In this document: positions 26,601-34,900 of the stretch, piece after piece
Position numbering within the stretch: position 1 is the stretch's first letter
Layout: each line of letters opens with the position of its first letter
Source: Planctomycetota bacterium
GTDB lineage: Bacteria > Planctomycetota > PLA2
Reading direction: 5' to 3'
NCBI GenBank assembly: GCA_021776785.1
Contig: JAJFFF010000046.1
Coordinates: 1 to 64,000 of the forward strand
Length of the DNA: 64,000 nucleotides
The notes under the pieces: model-generated
What the model saw: the letters and a program-made list of their open reading frames with translations, nothing else
Databases searched by the model: none
Told to the model about the DNA's origin: nothing
Translations under genes and position numbers: made by a program

Positions 26601-29600
26601 ATGCGCAAGATCGTCATTTTGCTGATCGTCATCGTCGGGCTCGTCGGGTCCATGCTGGTTTGGATGGGCGCCGACGATGAGCCCCGTAGTCAACGGCACG
26701 CAACGGACACAGAAGACGGAGCCCTGGACCAAACCGGAATGAGCGGCGCACAGGATTCCGCCGCCAACGGCCGCGGCGACGTCACCCACGTGGATGACGA
26801 CCCCAACAGGATCGACGGACCAACCGTCACGGTGCGCGGCATCGTGAAGTTCGGCGACGCCGGCGTCGCCAACGCGACCGTCTATCTTCTGCCCGATCGT
26901 CCCTGGTTTCGGCAGTCCACGCCGAGTTGGAATCGAACGCTCATCGAAACAAAACAGCCGATCAGCGCGGTCGTCGAGACGGGCGCCGACGGATCTTTTG
27001 AGCTAAAGACCGCACGCCGCGTTCGCTTCGTCATCCACGCACAAGCTAAAGGCCACGGGTTCGCCCGAAAATCAATTCTCGTTCCCGACGAAGGCGATCC
27101 TCAATCCGTCACGGTGGTTCTGCCCGACGCGGAAACGCTACACGGCATCGTTGTCTCAGCCGACGACAAACCGGTCGCGCGCGCCACCGTCACGATTGCG
27201 GCGGGTGGCTGGAGCCAACATTCGCCGGTTCGTTTCGACGTCGTTTCGGACGAGGAGGGGAAGTTCGAGCTGCCCGATCTCGCGCCGGGTTCTTTGCGCA
27301 TCCAAGTGCGCGCGTCCGGGTACGGGATCACGACGAAAACCGCGACGCTCCCGGCCAATGAACCCGTGCGGATCGTCATGCAGCCGAGCGGTGTGCTGTA
27401 CGGCATCGTCATGAACGCCGAAGGTCTGCCGGTGCCGGACGCAGAACTTCGCGTCAACACACGCGACTCCGTCACCTTTAGCAGCGGAATGGGATTGGGC
27501 AAGTCGGGCGCGGATGGAAAGTATCGCATCGAAAACGCGGCTCCCGGCTTGATCGGCACTCTCGAACTCCGCCACCCGAAGTACGGCACGATGAACAGCG
27601 CCATCGAGCGTTGGATTCTTCCGCTCAAGCCCATCAACTCCAAGGAGCCGCTCGAGTTCAACATCACACTTCCCGCCGGCGCGGCCGTGCACGGCGTCAC
27701 GGTCGATGCACAAGGCAATGCCGTCGTCGCTGACGTCACCCTGATGCGGCAACACGCGCAGTATCGAACCTTGTCACCGTTTAGGTACGTTCGTTCCGAT
27801 GCGTCCGGACGTTTCGAGTTTCCGCACGTCCCGAACGGATCCTATGCGCTGGAGGCGTATGGTCCCGGTTCTGCGCGCATCGTTAGTCGGTGGCAAAACG
27901 GCCAGACGCCCATCACGCTTGATTTCTTTGTGATGGACGGAGCGACTCCGGATGAACAACGAGTCGAACTGACTGCCGCGGGTTCTGTACGCGGTTCCCA
28001 TGCCGTAGGCACATCTACGATTCGGACGTCGGTTCGTATCCAAGGCACAAAGCAGGCTCTAACGACCGCGCTCGACGGCACGGGTCAGTTTTGGTTTCCG
28101 CGGGTGCCCGTCGCGGAGAAGCTGACCCTTCAGGCGTGGAACCCGAACGCGAAGTCCAAACCGTTTGCGGTCGTGGCCGGCAAGACGACAGAAGTCGCGC
28201 TGGAAGCGAGCGTGGACAAGCCGTTCCACGTGAAAGTCACGGATGCATCCGACAAGCCGATCAAGGGCGCGCGCGTGATGGTATTGCCGACCAACCGGCT
28301 GAAGAGTGATCTTCGGAACTTTCTAAACAACGGTGGTTGGGGCTCTCAATCCACGGACGCGACCGGCGCGGCTTCGGTCGCCCCGCAGGCGTGGCACGTG
28401 CAGCAAAACCCAAAGGGCGAGTGGACCGTCATCGTGACCATGAAGGGCTACCTAGCTAGCTTTGTGGGCAAGGTCGCGATGCCCGCCGACGATCAATCTC
28501 CGGCGATTGAAGTCGCACTCGAAAAAGGCGGCGTCGTTACGGGCCGCGTCGTCATGGAGAACGGAAGCGCTACGAATCGTCTGTCGATGAGCCTGTCGCC
28601 GGTTCGCGAGAAGGGCCAGCCCTATGAGTCGCGCTCGACCGTTCGCACAGCGACGGACACAAGCGGCGCATTCAAGTTCGAAGGCGTCGCTGACGGAACG
28701 TATTACGTCGGCGTTTCCCACAACACCGGGAAAGCGGACACGGTAAAAGTCGTCGCGGGCGAGCACGACGTTGTGCTGACTGTGCGGGACACGCTAACGA
28801 TCTCCGGCACGGTAGCCAATGAAGATGGCAAGACGCTAACGAATGCGTCGATCTTCGCACTGGCGCCTGGCGCGAAAGGCAATCAAAAGCGGATGGGGAT
28901 GATCGACCAGAACGGTCGCTTTTGGATCCGCCACCTCGACCCCGGCGCGTATGCCGTGGAAGTAGCACCGCAAACCAACCGGCAAAACTACGGCGCTCCG
29001 ACGGGCAGCTTCGAGAAGAAGCGTATCGAAGGAGTCGAAGCGGGCCGCGACGATTTGGTGATCGTCGTTTCTCTCGGCCCAGCACTCGAAGGCAAAGTGC
29101 TCGACTCCAATGGCAAGCCGGCAGTAGGTGCGAGTATTCTCGCGATTCCTGTGCAACTGTCGAAGAAGGAGCGACGCAATTACTGGAACGCGAGCCGTCC
29201 GTCGGCGAACACAAACGGGCGCGGAGAGTTCAAGCTGCGCGGCGTCACGCAAGATGAGGTCGACCTGCTTGTGATCTATCCAAAGCACTCCCTCACGACG
29301 TTGCGGGTTGCGCGCGACACGAAAAATGCGGTCATTCAGTTGCCGCGGGGAGCGCGCATCGAACTGCAGTTGATTCAAGCCGACGGCGATCCCTATGTCG
29401 GCAAGTACGTGAATCTGCAAGCGAAGGGCGATGCTCTCAAGAAGTTTCAAGACTTTCAGATGCGTGGTGGCAACGCATTCCAGATGCGCGGAGGTTGGTC
29501 CACATTGAGCGGCCGGACGGATGCCGAAGGCAAGGTTGCGTTCGAAGGGCTCCACGCGGGTCCGTACGGAGTCACCATTCACGACACCGAGAACGCAATG

Positions 29601-29927
29601 CCGCCAACGTCTCTACAAACGGGGAGCGGGCTGCGTGTCATTACGCTCGAGGAGCCGCTCACGATTCGCGGAAAACTGATCGACGCCGACACGAACGGCC
29701 CCATTGATGTTGGTGCGCAACAGGTTTGGATCAACGTGACCGTTGGTGGAACGACCAAGGGAGCGCGGCCCGATCCTAATGGTGTGTTTGAAGTCAAAGG
29801 GCTGCCGCGCGGCGAAGCGAAGATTCAGGTCTGGGCTGGCTCGAAGTATCGCCAGGCCAGCGTCCAAGCGATGTCGGGCGATCAAAACGTCGAGTTCCGA
29901 CTCGTGCCCAACAAACCGAGAAAGTAG
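26601..29927 (+). CDS. 1108-residue exported carboxypeptidase-regulatory-like repeat protein
   Basis: The ATG at 26601 follows GGGGG and begins a signal anchor (KIVILLIVIVGLVGSMLVWM). A hydrophilic Asp/Glu-rich linker leads into an array of about ten Ig-like regulatory repeats across residues ~75-1100. Examples are GIVKFGDAGVANATVYLLP, GIVVSADDKPVARATVTIA, GIVMNAEGLPVPDAEL, GTVANEDGKTLTNASIFAL, GKVLDSNGKPAVGASI and GKLIDADTNGPIDV. No catalytic domain is visible. It is divergent from the ECF sigma operon, whose anti-sigma protein carries the same repeats. A structural or carbohydrate-binding surface role is likely. Confidence 0.78.
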   Translation: MRKIVILLIVIVGLVGSMLVWMGADDEPRSQRHATDTEDGALDQTGMSGAQDSAANGRGDVTHVDDDPNRIDGPTVTVRGIVKFGDAGVANATVYLLPDRPWFRQSTPSWNRTLIETKQPISAVVETGADGSFELKTARRVRFVIHAQAKGHGFARKSILVPDEGDPQSVTVVLPDAETLHGIVVSADDKPVARATVTIAAGGWSQHSPVRFDVVSDEEGKFELPDLAPGSLRIQVRASGYGITTKTATLPANEPVRIVMQPSGVLYGIVMNAEGLPVPDAELRVNTRDSVTFSSGMGLGKSGADGKYRIENAAPGLIGTLELRHPKYGTMNSAIERWILPLKPINSKEPLEFNITLPAGAAVHGVTVDAQGNAVVADVTLMRQHAQYRTLSPFRYVRSDASGRFEFPHVPNGSYALEAYGPGSARIVSRWQNGQTPITLDFFVMDGATPDEQRVELTAAGSVRGSHAVGTSTIRTSVRIQGTKQALTTALDGTGQFWFPRVPVAEKLTLQAWNPNAKSKPFAVVAGKTTEVALEASVDKPFHVKVTDASDKPIKGARVMVLPTNRLKSDLRNFLNNGGWGSQSTDATGAASVAPQAWHVQQNPKGEWTVIVTMKGYLASFVGKVAMPADDQSPAIEVALEKGGVVTGRVVMENGSATNRLSMSLSPVREKGQPYESRSTVRTATDTSGAFKFEGVADGTYYVGVSHNTGKADTVKVVAGEHDVVLTVRDTLTISGTVANEDGKTLTNASIFALAPGAKGNQKRMGMIDQNGRFWIRHLDPGAYAVEVAPQTNRQNYGAPTGSFEKKRIEGVEAGRDDLVIVVSLGPALEGKVLDSNGKPAVGASILAIPVQLSKKERRNYWNASRPSANTNGRGEFKLRGVTQDEVDLLVIYPKHSLTTLRVARDTKNAVIQLPRGARIELQLIQADGDPYVGKYVNLQAKGDALKKFQDFQMRGGNAFQMRGGWSTLSGRTDAEGKVAFEGLHAGPYGVTIHDTENAMPPTSLQTGSGLRVITLEEPLTIRGKLIDADTNGPIDVGAQQVWINVTVGGTTKGARPDPNGVFEVKGLPRGEAKIQVWAGSKYRQASVQAMSGDQNVEFRLVPNKPRK

Positions 29928-29954
29928 CGCGGCGCGGTTCGTGCGCGTGCGCGG

Positions 29955-31091
29955 CTACTCGTTTGGGTTTTGCGGAGTCGCCCGCTGCGGCAGTTTCGGA
30001 AGCGAGCGCGCCAAGCGAAAGCCGACGTCGGGCGCACGAGCGCCCGCGCTTAGGCGGCGTGTGTCGAACCTACGCTTTTTTGTGTAGGTGATGAACGAGC
30101 CGCCCACAACCAGGTAGCGCTTGTTGCGCTTGCCGACGGTCGTCTCGGTCCATTCGGCAACGTTGCCCAAGAGATTGAGCACGCCGTCGGAAGACGCACC
30201 GCTGATGTGCTCGTCGACCGCGGTCGGACCAAACGCGCCGGATTCGCGGGCGTGCACGTGCGCGGGATTGAACCGGTCGCCCCATGGGTAACGGCGGCGA
30301 CCGCCGGCCGTCGCTGCATGCCACAGTTCCGCGCGCGTCGGGAGCCGGCACTCTTTGGACTTCGCGAACGCGCGGGCCTGGTCAAGGCTCAACAACGTCG
30401 CCGGTTGCCGGTTTCGTTCGGCGGGCGGCGTTGCGGGCGGCGGATCGTCCACCGGCGCGGCGTCGCCCGCACCGTTGTCGCCCGCACCGTTGTCGCCCGC
30501 ACTGTTGTCGCCCGCACTGTTGTCGCCCGCGCGATCGCCGCCCGCGCCGCCGTCCGCCGCGCGATCCAGCGGGGAACGAATGCGCGGATCGCTCAACGAT
30601 GCGTCCGCCTCGCGGGGCCAGTCCCAGCCGCGCGCCTTCGCAAAGGACGCGAAGGCCGCGAACGAAACTTCGGTGCGGCCCAGATAGAAGCCGCCGACCG
30701 GCCGCATCGTGGCGCCAACAAATGTCCACCGCTGGGGCGGGACGAGGACGAGGCCGGGCGGGGCCATGCGTGTGTAGTACTGCGTGGCGGCGATGCGTGC
30801 GAGCCGGCGCGACTGCAGCCGCAAATGAGGGTTCTCGCTCTGGAAATGAATCGCGAGGCGGGGCAGGGTTGCGAGGTCGCTCTTCTTGACGTGCGCGAGC
30901 GGCGGGAGCAACGGCTGGGGCGTCGCGGGAGCGTTGGTCGTGCGGGCGTCGGCGTCGGGTTTCTCGGCATCGCCGGCGTCCGCGGACGGGAGCGGCGTGC
31001 TGATCGCGAGGAGAGCCGCCCAAAAAGCGAGCGGGAGGCCAGGAAAGCGGAATGGCCCGCTGTTGGAGGAGCTGCGCAAGCTACGCCGCAT
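29955..31091 (-). CDS. SUMF1/formylglycine-generating-enzyme-like protein
   Basis: 378 residues from the ATG at 31091, eight bases after an AGGA. A signal peptide (LPLAFWAALLAISTPLPSADA) is followed by a linker and a SUMF1 domain: FYLGRTEVSFAAFASFAKA, then CRLPTRAELWHAATAG, YPWGD, GVLNLLGNVAEWTE and VVGGSFITYTKKRR, ending DVGFRLARS. The cysteine pair that makes formylglycine in true FGE is absent from the VVGGSF region, so this is one of the many non-FGE family members. A Gly-Asp-Asn-Ala repeat splits the domain after position ~165. Confidence 0.8.
   Translation of the reverse strand: MRRSLRSSSNSGPFRFPGLPLAFWAALLAISTPLPSADAGDAEKPDADARTTNAPATPQPLLPPLAHVKKSDLATLPRLAIHFQSENPHLRLQSRRLARIAATQYYTRMAPPGLVLVPPQRWTFVGATMRPVGGFYLGRTEVSFAAFASFAKARGWDWPREADASLSDPRIRSPLDRAADGGAGGDRAGDNSAGDNSAGDNGAGDNGAGDAAPVDDPPPATPPAERNRQPATLLSLDQARAFAKSKECRLPTRAELWHAATAGGRRRYPWGDRFNPAHVHARESGAFGPTAVDEHISGASSDGVLNLLGNVAEWTETTVGKRNKRYLVVGGSFITYTKKRRFDTRRLSAGARAPDVGFRLARSLPKLPQRATPQNPNE
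30466..30540 (-). repeat. 15-bp tandem repeat inside the SUMF1 gene
   Basis: Four units of 15 bases (30466-30480, 30481-30495, 30496-30510, 30511-30525) and one degenerate unit encode repeated S/G-A-G-D-N. The first two units are identical, as are the third and fourth, differing by one base (C/T), which suggests recent slippage or duplication. The length keeps frame, so copy-number change would only lengthen a loop. Confidence 0.85.
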
Positions 31092-31497
31092 GGGCATCAT
31101 CCTAGCGGTGATCGCGTGAATCGGGCGCAAAAGCCCGAGAAGTAGGGATTTTCAGCAGGTGCGCAACGCCTCAAAGCCACGTGGCGAGAGAATTAGTTCG
31201 CCATTTAGTTTCACCCCGTCCTTCGCTCGGCCCATTAAGTTTCATTTGAGCCACAAGCCCGCGCGGCCGCCGTCGACATATTCATGCATATACAGCAACC
31301 AGTTCCGATGAACCCGCTAACCCATTAGATAGCAGTCGTTTATATTGTTTTGAAAGTTCCCGGTATTTGTCCTCCCCGCACAACGGAGCAGTTGTCGATG
31401 TTGACGATCCAAGACAACATAGGGACATCGAAGGCAGATCACGAAGACAGGCAAAGAAACACGGGAAATTCGAAAAAGTCGCCTTCAGGAGAAAGTC
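31092..31497. other. 406-base intergenic region, no gene
   Basis: This region lies between the SUMF1 start and the small secreted protein. It is AT-richer than its left neighbour and marks the left edge of the low-GC block. A -10-like TATATT lies at 31341-31346 without a convincing -35 box, and an AGGAG ribosome-binding site lies just before the ATG at 31498. I found no sigma-54 -24/-12 element, no tRNA and no clear inverted repeat ends of a mobile element. Confidence 0.5.
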
Positions 31498-31872
31498 ATG
31501 AAAAACATCGCCAAAGCATTGCTCGCCATCATTTCCATCGCAGGCGTCGCCATCGCCGCTCAGGGCATCGAAGTCCTTAGGGTCGACGACGGAATCGAAG
31601 TGCTGAGCATCAACGAGAATGGCGTCAGCTACGGTATCGAGGTCCTGGCAGCCGAGGCTCCGCAGGGCTCGATGGTCATGGCGACGATGCAGGTCGACGG
31701 CGAGACGCACATCGTCGACACGGCAGCCCTGGACGCAAACGGAGTAGCAACGGTCGTCTTCCCGGTAATGCAGGCAGGCAACCACATCCACCTAATGGCA
31801 AACCCCTCAGCCACGAGCCAGATGAGCTCGACCAGTGGCGGCGGTTACCAAGGATCCGTCACGACGGACTAA
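31498..31872 (+). CDS. Small secreted protein with GIEVL repeats
   Basis: 124 residues with an AGGAGAAA ribosome-binding site. The signal peptide (KALLAIISIAGVAIAAQ) is followed by three copies of G-I-E-V-L within 30 residues (GIEVLRVDD, GIEVLSINEN, GIEVLAAE). Next comes a short beta-rich region (MATMQVDGETHIVDTAAL, VATVVFPVMQAGNHIHLM) and a Ser/Thr/Gly tail. No cysteine is present in the mature protein. No family is recognised. It is convergent to the giant kinase gene and has its own strong terminator, so it is likely a well-expressed separate transcript. Confidence 0.7.
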   Translation: MKNIAKALLAIISIAGVAIAAQGIEVLRVDDGIEVLSINENGVSYGIEVLAAEAPQGSMVMATMQVDGETHIVDTAALDANGVATVVFPVMQAGNHIHLMANPSATSQMSSTSGGGYQGSVTTD

Positions 31873-31896
31873 GTAGATTCAATAGTCTCTAATCAA

Positions 31897-31927
31897 GCCT
31901 CACGCCTCTAGGCGTGAGGCTTTTTTT
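31897..31927 (+). terminator. Strong intrinsic terminator embedded in the end of the kinase gene
   Basis: A perfect 10-bp stem GCCTCACGCC/GGCGTGAGGC (31897-31906 and 31911-31920) with a TCTA loop is followed by seven Ts (31921-31927). It ends transcription of the small secreted protein. On the opposite strand the same bases encode the last residues and stop of the kinase (its stop is 31902-31900), and no T-run follows there. Confidence 0.92.
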
Positions 31928-34900
31928 GGTTCAACTCGGAAGGTCAGCCGAAACTCCGTTCCACTCGGACCGGTCTCAGTCAAACGGATCGACCCACCGA
32001 TCTTCGCCATCGTGTTTCGCGCGACTACCAACCCAAGGCCGGATCCACTCTTTCCTTTCGTCGAAAAGAATGGATCAAAGATCCGATCAGAAACGCCAGC
32101 TGGCATTCCGGGCCCGTCGTCTCGAACTAAGATTGTGACGGTCTCTTCATCTCGACTTGCGTTCAACTCAATGCACCCATCACTGCTTACCGCATCGCAG
32201 GCATTGACGAATAGGTTGAGAAAAACGTCGCGGACATCAGACGTCGATCCAACTACGGGCGGAAGCGCATCGACGGACACGAGAAAACGGACTCTTTTCT
32301 CGCGAGCACGGACCCGTGCTAGATCGACGGCATCTTCTATCGCCTCCTGAAGATGCGCGGTCGATTCGCCGGTGTCGTCTTGAGCGCAATTCTGCAACCG
32401 GGCTAGTTGAGAAACTGCAACCCCCGCGGCTCGCTCGATCGAGCGAAAGACGTCCGACTCCTGAGACTTTTTCATTCGGGCGAGCTGTGCTTTTCCAAGG
32501 ATTGCGGTGACGACATTTTTCAAGTCGTGGACAAGTCCCAGCGCTGCCTCGGATACTACGGCGGACCTCTCGCGGCGCACGAGTAAGTCGGTAGCGGCAT
32601 CGACACGTGACTGCAGAACATTCATGCGAGTTGCCGCATACTCGTCCGCTAGTTGAAATGCGATCAGTTTCGCACCTAGCCGAGCAGATCTGGCTTCCCG
32701 TTTCGAGAATAGGCCAGCGACGGATCGATGATCCGCGTACAGCACGCCGAACATTCGTTCACCAAGTCGGACCGGCACACACAACACCGACTTCAGCCTA
32801 AGATTCTCGATACTGCGATGACTCGAAAGCTCGTCGGACGCCAATACATCTCTATGAACTTGATCGGTGCCGGTCGCGCACGTGAGAGACACTGTGCCCC
32901 AGCTGACATCACGGCTAAGCGATTCCGCAGGCTCCGCAGCGACGACCCGAAACTCACCTTCGCTAGTCGATTCAACCACGGCGACTCGCTCGGCGCCGAG
33001 GTTGCTCCGAAGTCCGGTCAATATCTGCTGAATGTCGACGACATTTCCTGAAACGACGTCGCCGAACAACCCATTCGAAGACTCGGTCTCCAGGCCAGGA
33101 TCGTGCCCATCGAGCAACCATGCGAGCGCGATGTCTCCAGCGGACATAGCCACGCTGGAGCGTGCGCCCGACAACAACGCAGCGAGGCGAGGTAGCCGCG
33201 AACACGGATGAGGAAGCGTTTGAACTCGCAGCTCCAGTACAGACAAAATCTGAAGCGCTTCGATCGACGTCACCCGCGCCTCACGTTCGCGCCCCACGCC
33301 ACGTAGGTAGTTGGCGTATCTAGCAAGAAGTTCACATCTCAGGTCAGGGAACGCCCGCAGGGCGTCACTCGTTAGCGCCTCCATCACGATGCCCTCGTCG
33401 ACTGAGGCGGTCGCGCTGCTGAGATGCTCAACGACCCAAGCAAATTTCAACCTGGTGTCGGGATCACTTGCCCGCTGCAGCCTGCGTGCGGAGTTCCGCG
33501 AGACTCCGGCGCGGGTGCCTCTGCGACGCAACCACGCTGCCAGTGATGAACTTGGGCGATGCTCGCGCAGCCTTCCACAAGCCCATGCAATCGATGTGCG
33601 GGCTTCGTCGGACAACTTATCCAGTTCGACCTGCCGAGGAACAAGCTCGCGAGTCTCTGTGACCACGCCGATGAAGGCTACGAGTTCAATCGCCATGTCT
33701 TCGCGGTCCAACTCGCGCAATCGCTTCGCATATGCGAACGCGGCGACCACTCGCCATTCGCCTGCGGCGGCCCGCCCGGAGTTGTAAGTGGCCTGTGCGA
33801 GATGCTCGGCATCTCGCGCATGCGCTGACAAGCTTCTTGCTTGGCGCCAGGCGCGGCGCGCTTCCCTAACACGCCCCGCATCTGCGTACGCAATCCCGAC
33901 GTTGATCAACGCGGAAATCCGCTCGCTGTTGAGGTCGTTCCGTGTCGCGATTCGGCGGATCCTATTTGCCACTCGGATCCGATCGTCAGTACCAGGCGTG
34001 GTCAGGAGTACGTTGTTCAGTGCCCGAATCAGGCCACGCTCATCGGAGAGCGCGTCTCGGAGAGCAACGCAAGATTGAAAGCTGCGCAAAGCATGGCGGC
34101 GGCGCCCCAATCTGTACTCGACTACGCCAACATTGTTCTCACACGCTGCTTCAATTGTCCGCCAGCCCATTTCTCGAGCGTAACCTCTTTCGAGCTTGGC
34201 AAGCTTCAGTGCGAGGTGGAATTTCTTCCTACGCAGACAAACATGAAAAAGCACCCGGGCTCGGTGGCCCTTCTGCATGTTCGACCGACACGGCATTGTC
34301 TGAAACGCTCTGCGGGCGCGATCTACCTCCGTCTCCTTACCGAGCGCCATGCACACTCGCGCGAACATCGCCAGCGTACTGGCCCAACATGTACGTGCCG
34401 CCCATGAACTCCCGTGAGACTGAAGGATCGAGAATGCTCGATCGTAACGCCTTCCTAGGAAATGCTCCCATGCGTCGATCAGCGGAACGACGCTACTCCA
34501 GACGGACTCACTCGGAAGCGCCCGCTTGAGATCATCGGCGTACTTGTCTCCGGCTGCCACGCGCGCGGCTCGAACTAGCACAGCGAGCCAGTTCGGCGCG
34601 GCGTCTTGTCGATCAAGCGTAGCCCAAGCTTGCTCGATGCCTGCGATCTCGCCATGCCGAAGAAGAATAATGATCGCTCGCATGATCCGATGCCGACGCC
34701 TCTCGATCGAATGATCGAAGCTGACCAGTCGTAGGAGCCGCGAGAGTTCCTCTTTCTTGTCGCTCTTCCATTTCTGATCGAACACGTCGAGAAGAACCGT
34801 GCAAGCGGCTCGCCACTGCGGCGAGCGTAGCTCGACAACTTGGCGAGGTTGCCGTACTACGATTGCTCCTCGCTCGAAGCAAATTTGAGATCGCGATGAG

